Positions 1 through 9,337 of a stretch of 64,000 nt of DNA are shown here, piece by piece. The notes under the pieces were generated by a model. It worked only from the letters and a program-made list of their open reading frames with translations, ran no database searches and was not told where the DNA came from. The position numbers were made by a program, and so were the translations under genes. The stretch comes from Saprospirales bacterium (GTDB lineage: Bacteria > Bacteroidota > Bacteroidia > Chitinophagales > Saprospiraceae). The DNA lies in the NCBI GenBank assembly GCA_007695145.1, contig REEI01000081.1, forward strand, positions 117,563 through 181,562, in the 5' to 3' direction. Each line of letters starts with the position of its first letter. Position 1 is the first letter of the stretch.

Positions 1-858
1 ATTCCCATTCAGCAAGCCCTCAACTGCTCCCACACCCATTTCACTTGCGATTACCCGATCAAAACATGTAGGGTCTCCTCCCCTTTGGAGATGGCCCAGA
101 ATCGTGACCTTGGTCTCGTAATCATTGTATTTTTCGCGTACAGATTTTGCCAGTTCGTAGGCTCCTCCATTCTCATTTCCTTCAGCAACCACCACGATAC
201 TGGAAGATTTTTTGTTGCGATATCCCTTCCTCAGTAAAGCCACCAGCTCTTCCACTGAGGTCTTTCGCTCGGGCATCATAATACAGATCGCACCACTTGC
301 TATTCCAGATCTCAGAGCAATAAACCCTGTGTCGCGGCCCATTACTTCGACAAAAAACAGCCGGTTGTGAGATAGTGCCGTATCACGGATTTTATCTATG
401 CAACTTACGACTACGTTTGAGGCTGTATCATAGCCAATTGAATAATCTGTACCCGCTATATCATTGTCGATGGTTGCAGGAATTCCTGCAACCTGCAAGC
501 CAAATTCTTTACTAAATATATGCGCCCCTGCAAACGAGCCATCCCCTCCAATGACTACCAGACCATCAATACCTCTTGATTTTAGCTCAGAATATGCTTT
601 TTTCCTACCTTCTTCAGTCCTAAACTCAGGGCTTCTCGAACTTCGCAAAACAGTACCTCCATTGCCCAGAATGTTATTTACCGATCGGACACTTAGCTGA
701 CGGATATTCCCTTCGATCAACCCCTTATATCCCTCATAAATCCCAAAAACCTCAGTATTGTAGTAAACAGAAGCACGGACCACTGCTCTTACTGCTGCAT
801 TCATCCCGGGCGCATCTCCACCGGAGGTCAAAAGCGCAATTTTCTTTAAGTCATTCAT
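1..858 (-). CDS. pfkA: 6-phosphofructokinase (3' end outside window)
   Basis: ATP-dependent 6-phosphofructokinase, converting fructose 6-phosphate to fructose 1,6-bisphosphate in the cytosol, the committed step of glycolysis. The visible 286 codons begin at an ATG at 858 with MNDLKKIALLTSGGDAPGMN, the N-terminal nucleotide-binding loop. GGDGS (residues 104-108) is the ATP loop and TIDND (129-133) carries the catalytic aspartate; MGRDTGF follows. Family members are about 320-330 residues, so roughly 40 residues are missing off the left edge. A 19-bp palindrome lies 45-63 bp upstream of this start and is shared with the sus locus, suggesting co-regulation with sugar uptake (inference). Confidence 0.96.
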   Translation of the reverse strand, partial: MNDLKKIALLTSGGDAPGMNAAVRAVVRASVYYNTEVFGIYEGYKGLIEGNIRQLSVRSVNNILGNGGTVLRSSRSPEFRTEEGRKKAYSELKSRGIDGLVVIGGDGSFAGAHIFSKEFGLQVAGIPATIDNDIAGTDYSIGYDTASNVVVSCIDKIRDTALSHNRLFFVEVMGRDTGFIALRSGIASGAICIMMPERKTSVEELVALLRKGYRNKKSSSIVVVAEGNENGGAYELAKSVREKYNDYETKVTILGHLQRGGDPTCFDRVIASEMGVGAVEGLLNGN

Positions 859-902
859 AATTGTAATTATAAGGCAAAGAAACTAATTTTCAAAGGATTT
901 CT

Positions 903-921
903 TAGTGTATTTGGTACACTA
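903..921. promoter_or_regulatory. Palindromic operator, pfkA / regulator intergenic
   Basis: A perfect inverted repeat, TAGTGTA-N5-TACACTA, lies between divergent pfkA and the Nudix-like regulator gene. Almost the same element occurs at 4058-4076 between the susE-like gene and susC. It overlaps the -33 position of the predicted regulator promoter. Likely the binding site of the regulator encoded at 1086; the assignment is inferred from position and repetition. Confidence 0.6.
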
Positions 922-942
922 TCTAAAAAAATAATATCTTTA
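911..942 (+). promoter_or_regulatory. Predicted promoter of the Nudix-like regulator
   Basis: TTG (911-913), 21 bp, then TATCTTTA (935-942), one mismatch from the Bacteroidota -7 consensus TAnnTTTG. The -33 element lies inside the operator palindrome, which fits autoregulation. The leader would be about 135 nt, and a right half-site (TTGGTACA, 1072-1079) lies just before the start codon. Confidence 0.4.
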
Positions 943-1085
943 TATTCATTTTTCAAAAAGCTATAAAAAATTTAGGTAAATAAAGTTGTAACTGACCTAT
1001 AAAACGATGCAATTATTTTGAAAGACCCTAATACCAAAAATTATCCGTTCAATTAAAATGAGTCAGCTAAATTGGTACAAAATTA

Positions 1086-1814
1086 ATGATCGAAAGAGAA
1101 AATATTAACTTTCAACTCCGCGAGATAGACGAGCACCTGAAAGCTGCCATATCGGTTGATTGCGTCATTTTTGGATACGATCAATCGGAACTAAAAGTAC
1201 TTACTTTGGAATGCAATATGGCCCCCTATGTTGGGATGCCCTCGCTAATTGGAGATTTGGTCAATGAAGATGAAAATCTCGACCAGGCAGCCACCAGGAT
1301 ACTTTACGAAAGAACGGGAATATCAGATATATTTCTTGAGCAGGTAAAAGCCTTTGGAGAAACTGACCGCCATCCACTGGAAAGAGTAGTCACTATAGCT
1401 TATTACGCATTGATTAAGGTCGATGAGTTTAAAAATGACAATGGGGCTTTGAGACAACACCAAGCCAAATGGTCTCCCCTCAATCAATTGGAAGAAATGG
1501 CTTTTGATCACCGCCTTATTCTTGAGAGTTCTCTTCACCTCCTAAGAAAAAGGTTGATCGAATACCCTCTCTGGATGAAGCTTCTTCCAAAGTATTTTTC
1601 TCTCCCGGATTTGCAAAATCTATTCGAGGCCATTCTTGGCACTACCCTGGATAAGAGGAATTTCAGAAAGAAAATTTCCAATCTCGAATTGGTTCGCGAA
1701 GTTGGAAAAATGCAGAAAGATGTACCCCATCGACCTGCCAAGCTCTATGCTGTCAACGAGAAAAAGCTTAAAAAGGATTTTTCTTTCTTACTGCAAAACC
1801 CTTTTATCAACTAA
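1086..1814 (+). CDS. Nudix-like transcriptional regulator (NrtR/AraR type)
   Basis: A 242-residue protein with an N-terminal Nudix fold (about residues 15-145) and a C-terminal winged helix (about 155-235; YPLWMKLLPKYFSLPDLQNLFE and following). This is the architecture of the NrtR family and of Bacteroides sugar regulators such as AraR. The Nudix box is degenerate: the expected REXXEEXG reads RILYERTG (about residues 71-78), so hydrolysis is unlikely and the domain probably senses a ligand. The gene lies between pfkA and the sus locus, and shared palindromes near both suggest it controls them. The effector cannot be read from the sequence; a sugar is likely from context. Confidence 0.85.
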   Translation: MIERENINFQLREIDEHLKAAISVDCVIFGYDQSELKVLTLECNMAPYVGMPSLIGDLVNEDENLDQAATRILYERTGISDIFLEQVKAFGETDRHPLERVVTIAYYALIKVDEFKNDNGALRQHQAKWSPLNQLEEMAFDHRLILESSLHLLRKRLIEYPLWMKLLPKYFSLPDLQNLFEAILGTTLDKRNFRKKISNLELVREVGKMQKDVPHRPAKLYAVNEKKLKKDFSFLLQNPFIN

Positions 1815-2209
1815 AGATTCTCCCTTACTTGTTTTCTTAATGCTTCGGCAGGCTATCACAAGTGCTTCGATAAATTCAGCAAAGGTTCAAAAGTAACATA
1901 AAATCAAGCCTGTTGTATATATTTGGTTTTTTAAAAATTTGCGGTTGGTGGTTGGTGATTCTGGAGGGCTTTAACTGTTACCTGGCTGCTGCTAATAGTC
2001 CTGTATGCCCTGGTGAGACAAGAATGCACTTCTTTTCGCAATCGCAATCCATTAATTGATCCTTTGGCAATTCAATCTGGATGCCATTAACTAATGGCTA
2101 GAAAAGGCATTTTTTTCATATTGAACCAAGCCCACAAAAAAACGAGGGAAGGCACTGGTCAATTACAACCGGCCTTCCCCTGTTCACAAAACCCGCAATA
2201 AAACATCAA
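1815..2209. other. Intergenic region, 395 bp
   Basis: This region separates the 3' ends of the convergent regulator and susE-like genes. The only structure seen is the terminator at 2136-2179. No supported coding sequence or RNA gene was found. Confidence 0.6.
2136..2179 (-). terminator. Rho-independent terminator of the susE-like gene
   Basis: The arms GGGAAGGC (2146-2153) and GCCTTCCC (2172-2179) form an 8-bp stem. On the minus strand it is followed by a T-run, seen as A7 at 2136-2142. It lies about 30 bp past the stop codon of the minus-strand gene ending at 2210. Confidence 0.75.
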
Positions 2210-4027
2210 TTATCTACTGATAGAAAGTCTCTTTCCTATAAAAAAGCTTCCATCCGTTATATTTACAATGTACATTCCGGAAGTCAGGTCCGAAACATTT
2301 AAAGCTATTTGACCGGCATCTGCAAAGACACTCGATAAAACTTCTTTACCTGTCATATCAAAAATTCGAACGACCAATTTACCACCTGGCTCAATATCTC
2401 TCAGATCAATGTGAACCTCATTCCCGGCGGGATTGGGGTAGAGAGAAACCTGTTCCGGTGAAATATAAATTTCACCCGTGGAGGTTGAAGGACTGAATAC
2501 ATATTCGCCTGTAGCAGCATTAAAAAACACATCATATAAACCTGCAGTAGGCTCAATATTTGGTCCATCTTGCGTACCAACACCCTCAGGAAAGTCAGCA
2601 GCACCCCAATTAACTGTCCAGGCAGTATCAGCTCTGAACTTTATACCTCCATCGTCATCTGGGTCAAAGTCAAATAATTGAACACCCGCAGTATTCCACA
2701 AATTCCCGTCGTTGGGATCTTTGTCCATAAACCAATCAACTGCACCCCCGTCATTCTCATCGGGCCATTCGCCAAAAGGACCTGACCTACCGACAATGCT
2801 GATGGAATTGAATTCAATGATTTCATCAAAGTGATATTCTCCTGTGGTAGAGTTAAAAGTAATTCTGTACTCCCCGCCAACTACGGGAATATTTACACCA
2901 TCTTGAGTAGCAACACCTGTGGGAAAATCCGGTCCACCCCAGTTGATGGTCCATTCGTTATTGGCTCTGAATTTCATCTCTCCATCATTCAATACTACTC
3001 GAAGCCGCCAAACACTGCCATCCTCCGTGTCCTTTTCCATATCAGTATCATCGTCCCAGCCTCCAGGTGTCGCGTCCCCAATTATACTCACCACATCAAA
3101 ATCCTCAATTATCAAAAAACTGTACTCCAAGGTAGCAACATTAAAAGTAACCAAATAGTCTCCCTCTTGATCCACTACAATATCATCACCATTGGGTACT
3201 GCAATGCCAGTTGGGAATGTCTCGCCACCCCAATTGATAGCCCAGTCGTTTTCTGCCCTAAACTTCAATTCACCTTCCACCAAAAACACAGTGGTCCTCC
3301 AAACATCGGGATTGCCCGCATCTCTCTGTAAATGAGTGTCCTCATCCCATCCACCAGGAGTGGCACTTCCAATTATACTCAAACTATCGAATCCTACCAC
3401 TTCATCAAAAAGGTATTCACCCGAAGTAGTGTCAAAGGTAATGCGATAAGTTCCAGCCATCTCAATTGGAATATTCGGTCCATCCTGAACAGCAATACCC
3501 GCCGGAAACTCATCACTGCCCCAATTTACAGTCCAGTCACCATCTTTTCTGAATTTCGCATCACCAGCATTTAGAGGCATGGTGCCAAAAAACAGCCCGG
3601 GATTGTCCCTGTCCGGAAAAAGGAATACATCCCGATCCCATTCAAATCGAGTAGCATCCCCAATTATACCAATGGTCCCGGCATAGTCAAAAAAGTAATC
3701 CCCGGTAGCTGAATTAAAAGTAATTTCATAATTTCCACCAATAATCTGGAAATTTGGACCATCTTGCTCTCCAGCTCCAATAGGGAGGTCAATCCCTCCC
3801 CAATTCACTGCCCAATCGTCGTCGGCGCGAAATTTAAGCTCTCCATCCACCAATTCGACGGAAATCGTCCATAAATCAGGATCTTCAACATCCTGAACCA
3901 TTGGAGTGCTGGCATCCCAGCCCTCCGGAGTGGCAGTTCCTATAATTCCAACTGTGGAAAACTGCCCGTGCACTAGCCCGGTAAGGACCATGCAAACTGT
4001 CAAGAAAAGTAGTTTTAGTTTCATCAT
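2210..4027 (-). CDS. SusE/SusF-like five-module surface glycan-binding protein with T9SS tail
   Basis: A 605-residue secreted protein. Residues 1-21 are a signal peptide with no lipobox cysteine. Five consecutive modules of about 95-105 residues follow, each with I-I/V-G-x-A-T-P-x-x-W-D at the start and a K-F-R-A-x-x-x-W-x-x-N-W-G core, as in SusE/SusF outer-membrane starch-binding proteins. The last ~75 residues (SLYPNPAGNEVHIDL to GKRLSISR) are a type A T9SS sorting domain. It probably holds glycan at the cell surface or is released. It is divergent from susC, with a shared palindrome 31-49 bp upstream. SusE/F proteins are normally lipoproteins, so a T9SS tail is a different route to the surface. 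The sugar is unknown. Confidence 0.85.
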   Translation of the reverse strand: MMKLKLLFLTVCMVLTGLVHGQFSTVGIIGTATPEGWDASTPMVQDVEDPDLWTISVELVDGELKFRADDDWAVNWGGIDLPIGAGEQDGPNFQIIGGNYEITFNSATGDYFFDYAGTIGIIGDATRFEWDRDVFLFPDRDNPGLFFGTMPLNAGDAKFRKDGDWTVNWGSDEFPAGIAVQDGPNIPIEMAGTYRITFDTTSGEYLFDEVVGFDSLSIIGSATPGGWDEDTHLQRDAGNPDVWRTTVFLVEGELKFRAENDWAINWGGETFPTGIAVPNGDDIVVDQEGDYLVTFNVATLEYSFLIIEDFDVVSIIGDATPGGWDDDTDMEKDTEDGSVWRLRVVLNDGEMKFRANNEWTINWGGPDFPTGVATQDGVNIPVVGGEYRITFNSTTGEYHFDEIIEFNSISIVGRSGPFGEWPDENDGGAVDWFMDKDPNDGNLWNTAGVQLFDFDPDDDGGIKFRADTAWTVNWGAADFPEGVGTQDGPNIEPTAGLYDVFFNAATGEYVFSPSTSTGEIYISPEQVSLYPNPAGNEVHIDLRDIEPGGKLVVRIFDMTGKEVLSSVFADAGQIALNVSDLTSGMYIVNITDGSFFIGKRLSISR

Positions 4028-4057
4028 TAATTTATTGTGGTTAAGAAATTTATTAAA

Positions 4058-4076
4058 TAGTGTACTTTATACACAA
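4058..4076. promoter_or_regulatory. Palindromic operator, susE-like / susC intergenic
   Basis: TAGTGTA-N5-TACACAA is one base short of a perfect palindrome and matches the pfkA/regulator element in sequence and spacer length. It lies between divergent transcription units and covers the expected -33 position of the susC promoter (-7 at 4095). Confidence 0.6.
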
Positions 4077-4094
4077 AGTTAATTTAAAAATAAC

Positions 4095-4102
4095 TAACTT
4101 TG
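4095..4102 (+). promoter_or_regulatory. Predicted -7 promoter element of susC
   Basis: TAACTTTG matches the Bacteroidota -7 consensus TAnnTTTG exactly. No good -33 TTG is present, because that position falls in the operator. Transcription would start near 4109, which rules out the GTG at 4107 and supports the ATG at 4140 as the susC start. Confidence 0.45.
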
Positions 4103-4139
4103 GCAAGTGATTGTGAAATTTTCTAAAAAAATCCTAAAC

Positions 4140-7133
4140 ATGGGTACTTTTACTATTGATTTTAAGCTAGTTGCGCTCCTGGGCATCCTCTTACTTTCCG
4201 GTAGCATACTCTGGGGACAAAGAACTATTACCGGGAAAGTGGCTGAAGCAGAGACGGGACTTGGCCTTATTGGGGCGACCGTTCAAGACCCTGAAAACCC
4301 CTCGGTAGGAACAGTTACAGATTTCGAGGGAAACTATTCAATAAACATATCTGAGGCTACCACTCATTTGCGATACAGTTATGTGGGTTTCCAATCGGTC
4401 CTGGTTGAAATTCGCGATCAGTCTGAGATCAATGTTCAACTGTCAGCTGGCTCTGTGCTGGGTGAAGTAGTTATCATTGGCTATGGAACTGTAGAGCGCG
4501 AAGACGTGACCGGCTCTATTCAAACAATCACATCCCGTGAATTTAATCAGGGAGCAATAACCAGTCCTCAAGAGCTGTTGTCCGGAAAAGTACCGGGAGT
4601 AACAGTTGTCACCGGCGGAGGTGGTCCCGATGAGGGAGCACAAATAAGGATCAGGGGTTTGTCCTCTTTGGATGCGAGCAATGATCCGCTGATTGTAGTA
4701 GACGGAATTCCTCTGGCGTCTGGAGGCATTTCAGGAAACAGAAATCCGCTGAACATCATCAACCCCAATGACATTGAGAGTATTACCGTATTAAAAGATG
4801 CTTCTGCAACTGCCATTTATGGTAGCCGTGGTTCAGCGGGAGTAATTCTCATCACTACGAAGAGAGGGTCGATGGGTAGTCGCCTTCAGGTCACTTATGA
4901 TGGCAACATTTCCGTGGGCACAGCAATAAACAAAGTGGACGTATTGAGTGCAGAGGAATTCAGAGCTGCGATGCTGGAAAAAGAACCAGATAGGATTGAA
5001 TTTATGGGCGATGCCAATGTGGACTGGCAGGATGAAATTTACCGAAATGCTGTGGGAACCGATCACACCATAGGATTAAGTGGTAGCATACGGGAGACTA
5101 TGCCCTTTAGGCTTTCTCTCGGTTACACCAACAAGGATGGCATTCTGCGTACTGATAATTTCCAAAGATATACTGCTGGCCTTAATTTCAGTCCACATTT
5201 TTTTGACAGTCGCCTTCAGTTTAATATCGGATTAAGGGGCATGCTCAATAAAAACCAGTTTGCCGAGAGGGGTGCCATTGGTGCGGCAGTCAGGTACGAC
5301 CCTACTCAACCCATCCTTGATGAAGAAAGTCAATTCAGCGGTTATAGTGTGTGGACTTTGCCCAATGGAAACCCCAATTTACTCGCTCCTTTCAATCCGC
5401 TTTCACTCCTGGACAGGTCATTGCGACAGGACAATTCAGAGGTAAATCGCTATATTGTTAATGCCTCGGTTGATTACCGCTTTGAATTCCTTCCAGCTCT
5501 ACGTGCCAATCTCAACCTCGGCTATGATTATTCAAAGGGAAGTGGTGGTGTAGATATCCTGGGAGGCAATATTGTGGCCTACAGCTTCAACCCCAATACG
5601 GAGGGTGGTCTTATGAGTACTTATGAGGAGGTTCGAAAAAATGAACTTTTAGAATTTTATCTCAATTTCAGAGAAAACTACGGGCAACACACCATCGACC
5701 TAATGGGAGGATATTCATGGCAACACTTTTTTGATGAGAATTCATTTTTCAGAACAGATGCAGCCATGACGCCTTCCGAAACCCAGCAGCAGGACAACAT
5801 CGCACGTGAATTGTATTTACTTTCTATGTTTTCGCGGATTAATTACAGCTTTAGGGATCGCTATCTGCTCACCTTTACCCTCAGGGCTGATGCCACCTCC
5901 CGCTTTGCCTCTGAAAATCGTTGGGGATATTTCCCTGCGGCAGCTGCAGCAGTTAAAATATTTGAAACCGAAAACACCTGGTTCAACAATCTAAAGTTGC
6001 GTGCCGGATGGGGAATAACCGGTCAGCAGGAAATTGGGGGATATTATATTTATCAGGCAGTGTATGAGGAGAGTCTCGAAAATGCACGCTATCGACTGGG
6101 TGATCAGTTTTATACCACCATTCGCCCCAATGGATATGACAGAAACATCAAGTGGGAGGAAACTACAACTACCAATATTGGAATAGACTTTTCAATACTC
6201 AAAGACCGCATTGAAGGCTCTTTAGACATTTATCGAAGGGACACCAGAGATCTTCTCGGCTTTGTAGATGTGCCCGCAGGCACCAATCTGACCAATAGAA
6301 TTTTCACAAATGTGGGTAATATGGTTTCTGAGGGAGTAGAACTCTCACTGGTTACCACTCCGGTAATTCGCAACAGACTGAGATGGGACCTCAGCACAAA
6401 TTTCAATTACAACACCAATGAAATCAGTCGTTTGACTGCCACCAATGACCCGGATTTCCCCGGTGTGGAAGTGGGAGGAATTGCCGGTGGAGTCGGATCA
6501 AATATCCAAATACATTCAGTTGGTCACGAACCTTTTTCTTTCTTTGTATTTGAGCAACTGTACGATGAGGAAGGAAATTTATTAGAAGGTCAGTTTGCAG
6601 ATAGAAACGGAGATGGAATGGTCAATGATGACGACAAATACAGATTCCGAAGCCCCGCTCCTCGCATTACCTTTGGCCTAACAAGCAATCTAAGCCTGGG
6701 CAACTTCGACTTTTCATTCGCCGGGCGAGCTCACTTTGGCAATTACGTTTATAACAATGTGGCTACCGATATGGGCAATTTTAATGCACTTTATCACCCC
6801 ACTAACTATTTGTCAAACATTCACCGGTCAGCTATAGACAACAATATTCAAAGTCAGAACTCAGTCCTTTTTAGTGATCATTTTGTAACCGATGCATCAT
6901 TTTTCCGAATGGATCACATTACCCTGGCTTACACATTTAATCTGTCTCAACTTTCAGGTCCCGGATTGATCCAAACCATAGGGCTGAATTCACTGAGATT
7001 GTATGCCACTGTTCAAAATCCATTTGTAATTACCGATTACGATGGGCTTGATCCGGAGATACCCAATGGAATAGACAATAATTTTTACCCGCGACCACGG
7101 ACTGTATTATTTGGAATATCAGCTACCTTTTAA
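4140..7133 (+). CDS. SusC/RagA-family TonB-linked outer-membrane transporter
   Basis: A TonB-dependent outer-membrane barrel of 997 residues from the chosen ATG that imports oligomers with SusD acting as a lid. After a signal peptide ending near ILWGQ come a carboxypeptidase-D-like domain (RTITGKV to about residue 95), the SusC signature GEVVIIGYGT, a plug with IRGLSSL and NDPLIVVDGIP, then a long barrel ending in an aromatic residue (ISATF). The frame also opens at GTG 4107, but the predicted promoter lies too close for that start. susD follows 17 bp downstream. No glycoside hydrolase is adjacent, so the substrate cannot be named; the SusE-like neighbour suggests an alpha-glucan or similar oligosaccharide. 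Confidence 0.95.
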   Translation: MGTFTIDFKLVALLGILLLSGSILWGQRTITGKVAEAETGLGLIGATVQDPENPSVGTVTDFEGNYSINISEATTHLRYSYVGFQSVLVEIRDQSEINVQLSAGSVLGEVVIIGYGTVEREDVTGSIQTITSREFNQGAITSPQELLSGKVPGVTVVTGGGGPDEGAQIRIRGLSSLDASNDPLIVVDGIPLASGGISGNRNPLNIINPNDIESITVLKDASATAIYGSRGSAGVILITTKRGSMGSRLQVTYDGNISVGTAINKVDVLSAEEFRAAMLEKEPDRIEFMGDANVDWQDEIYRNAVGTDHTIGLSGSIRETMPFRLSLGYTNKDGILRTDNFQRYTAGLNFSPHFFDSRLQFNIGLRGMLNKNQFAERGAIGAAVRYDPTQPILDEESQFSGYSVWTLPNGNPNLLAPFNPLSLLDRSLRQDNSEVNRYIVNASVDYRFEFLPALRANLNLGYDYSKGSGGVDILGGNIVAYSFNPNTEGGLMSTYEEVRKNELLEFYLNFRENYGQHTIDLMGGYSWQHFFDENSFFRTDAAMTPSETQQQDNIARELYLLSMFSRINYSFRDRYLLTFTLRADATSRFASENRWGYFPAAAAAVKIFETENTWFNNLKLRAGWGITGQQEIGGYYIYQAVYEESLENARYRLGDQFYTTIRPNGYDRNIKWEETTTTNIGIDFSILKDRIEGSLDIYRRDTRDLLGFVDVPAGTNLTNRIFTNVGNMVSEGVELSLVTTPVIRNRLRWDLSTNFNYNTNEISRLTATNDPDFPGVEVGGIAGGVGSNIQIHSVGHEPFSFFVFEQLYDEEGNLLEGQFADRNGDGMVNDDDKYRFRSPAPRITFGLTSNLSLGNFDFSFAGRAHFGNYVYNNVATDMGNFNALYHPTNYLSNIHRSAIDNNIQSQNSVLFSDHFVTDASFFRMDHITLAYTFNLSQLSGPGLIQTIGLNSLRLYATVQNPFVITDYDGLDPEIPNGIDNNFYPRPRTVLFGISATF

Positions 7134-7150
7134 TCTAAAACCGATCCATC

Positions 7151-9337
7151 ATGAAACTATATAAATTTATCATCGCAATAATTCTCTTAAGTCTCACGGC
7201 AACCTCATGTTTTCAAGATCTGGACACAGTTCCTTTAGATCCGACCCAAGTGACATCAGGTACCGTTTTTGACAATCCTGAGGCCTACAGGGGCGTCCTG
7301 GCCAAATTATATGCGGGGCTTGCTGTTTCCGGACAGGAAGGTCCGGCTGGGAGACCGGATATTTCCGGAATTGACGAAGGATTTGGTCAATATCTCCGAG
7401 GATTTTGGTACCATCAACAATTGACCACGGATGAAGCTATTATCGGCTGGAATGATCAGACCATCTTTGATTTCCACAATCAGACCTGGACAGCTAGCGA
7501 CGGATTTACCTTTGCTTTCTACAGTAGAATTTTTTATCAAATAGCACTTTGTAACGAATTCCTCAGAGAAACCACGAATTCCAAGCTCAATGAAAGAGGG
7601 GTTGGGGCCGCCCTGAGAGAAGAAATTCAGGGCTACAGAGCGGAAGCGAGATTCCTGAGGGCTCTCAGTTATTGGCACGCCCTGGACATCTTTAGAAATG
7701 TACCCTTTGTCACAGAAAATGATGTGGTAGGTGCTTTTTTTCCTGAGCAAATCTCTACGCAAGATTTATTTGAATACATAGAAAGTGAACTTCTGGAGGT
7801 ACAAGATTTGCTTCCTCCGCCCAGAACCAATGAATATGCCAGGGCTGACCAGGCTGCGGCCTGGATGTTATTGGCTAAACTCTACCTGAATGCAGAGACT
7901 TACATCGGGCAGCCCAAATATGCTGAATGTTTTGAGTACTGTCAGAGGATCATCAATGCAGGTTATGAGTTAGAACCTGAATATGAGCATCTTTTCCTCA
8001 CAGACAATGATCAGTCCAGAGAGATCATTTTTCCCATCGCCTTTAACGGAGATAATACCAGAACCTGGGGTGGAATGACCTTTATTATCAATGCCGCAAT
8101 TGGTGGAAATATGAATCCATCAGCACTCGGTATGGGAGGTGGATGGGGAGGAACCCGCGCAACCCGGCAGTTTGTAGAAAAGTTTCCCGAGGGATCTGAT
8201 GGGACTGTTGTGTCCAGAAACATGGGGCAAACCGTTGCCTATCCCAAATTATATGTACCTGGTACCCATCAGGGCAATGATCCAACGGATACCAGAAATT
8301 CTCTTTCTTCTCCGATGAGTAACAATATCTTTGAGGGGCATAAATACTTTCCCGAAGCAAATACAGAAATAAGATTTACGAGGATTCCTTCCTCTACTGC
8401 ACCTATTTACGGTGACAATACAGGAGGCGGCACCCTCCAAATAAACGGCGCCCCAATTGTAGTACCAGAACCAGGACTTCACTACATAAGAGTTGATTGG
8501 AATCAATTCACCTACACCATTGAGAGAAGGGATTGGGCCATTAAAGGATCTATAGTCCAGGGATCTGAACCTCTGCCAATGAGCTGGAATGCGGATAGGC
8601 GAGCACTCCAGTTAGAGGCTGACTTTCTGGCAGGGGAGTTTACTTTTATCGCTAATAACGATCCGGCTGTAACGCTTGGAGACAATGGTGGTGACCGCAT
8701 TCTCAACCCTGGGGGAGAGCCCATTACCACCATAGAAGTTGCAGGAACTTATGAGATATTCCTCTATGTAGAGCAGCCGGACTACTCTTACAGTATTACT
8801 ACCAATGCCTTCGATCGAAGAGGCATGTTTTACACTCAGGGCCACACTCTCGATATCGAAGATGTCACCCAATTTACCCAGGGGTATGCAGTAACGAAAT
8901 TTAAGAATATAAGCTCTACTGGGGTCCCGGGTTCCAACGCTACTTTTCCTGATACTGACTTTCCGATGTTTAGGTTGGCCGATGTTTATCTGATGGCAGC
9001 TGAAGCTTCATTGAGAGGTGGCGGAAGCACTTCTCTAGGGATAGAATACTTCAACCGGGTCCGAGAGCGAGCTTACCAAAGTGTAGCAGGGAATGTCACC
9101 ATGGAAGAATTCAACCTGGACCTAATCCTCGACGAAAGAGCGAGAGAGCTCTACTGGGAGTGCCACAGAAGAACCGACCTGGTCCGATTCGGTCAATTCA
9201 GCGATGGGGACTATGTATGGCAATGGAAAGGAGGCGTACAAGAGGGAACTCAGGTCGGAGCCCACAGGAATGTGTTCCCTATACCAAATTCGGACCTCAA
9301 CAGCAATCCCAATTTGCAGCAAAACGATGGGTATTGA
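7151..9337 (+). CDS. SusD/RagB-family outer-membrane lipoprotein with inserted SusE-like module
   Basis: The substrate-binding lid of the SusC transporter. The signal peptide ends in a lipobox (TATSC, cysteine about residue 20) and TPR-like helices carry SusD motifs such as EARFLRALSYWHALDIFRNVP. The protein has 728 residues against about 500-600 for most SusD proteins. The excess lies between about residues 410 and 560, where HYIRVDWNQFTYTI, WNADRRALQLEADF and GEFTFIANNDP resemble one SusE/F beta-sandwich module. The C-terminal SusD region resumes at the YAVTKFKN stretch and ends with FPIPNSDLNSNPNLQQNDGY. The module may be an extra glycan-binding domain (inference). Confidence 0.93.
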   Translation: MKLYKFIIAIILLSLTATSCFQDLDTVPLDPTQVTSGTVFDNPEAYRGVLAKLYAGLAVSGQEGPAGRPDISGIDEGFGQYLRGFWYHQQLTTDEAIIGWNDQTIFDFHNQTWTASDGFTFAFYSRIFYQIALCNEFLRETTNSKLNERGVGAALREEIQGYRAEARFLRALSYWHALDIFRNVPFVTENDVVGAFFPEQISTQDLFEYIESELLEVQDLLPPPRTNEYARADQAAAWMLLAKLYLNAETYIGQPKYAECFEYCQRIINAGYELEPEYEHLFLTDNDQSREIIFPIAFNGDNTRTWGGMTFIINAAIGGNMNPSALGMGGGWGGTRATRQFVEKFPEGSDGTVVSRNMGQTVAYPKLYVPGTHQGNDPTDTRNSLSSPMSNNIFEGHKYFPEANTEIRFTRIPSSTAPIYGDNTGGGTLQINGAPIVVPEPGLHYIRVDWNQFTYTIERRDWAIKGSIVQGSEPLPMSWNADRRALQLEADFLAGEFTFIANNDPAVTLGDNGGDRILNPGGEPITTIEVAGTYEIFLYVEQPDYSYSITTNAFDRRGMFYTQGHTLDIEDVTQFTQGYAVTKFKNISSTGVPGSNATFPDTDFPMFRLADVYLMAAEASLRGGGSTSLGIEYFNRVRERAYQSVAGNVTMEEFNLDLILDERARELYWECHRRTDLVRFGQFSDGDYVWQWKGGVQEGTQVGAHRNVFPIPNSDLNSNPNLQQNDGY

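Noticed and set aside
2831..3331. Plus-strand open frame of 166 codons
   Set aside because: It lies entirely antisense to the five-module SusE-like gene and reflects the repeated sequence; no signal, motif or promoter supports it.
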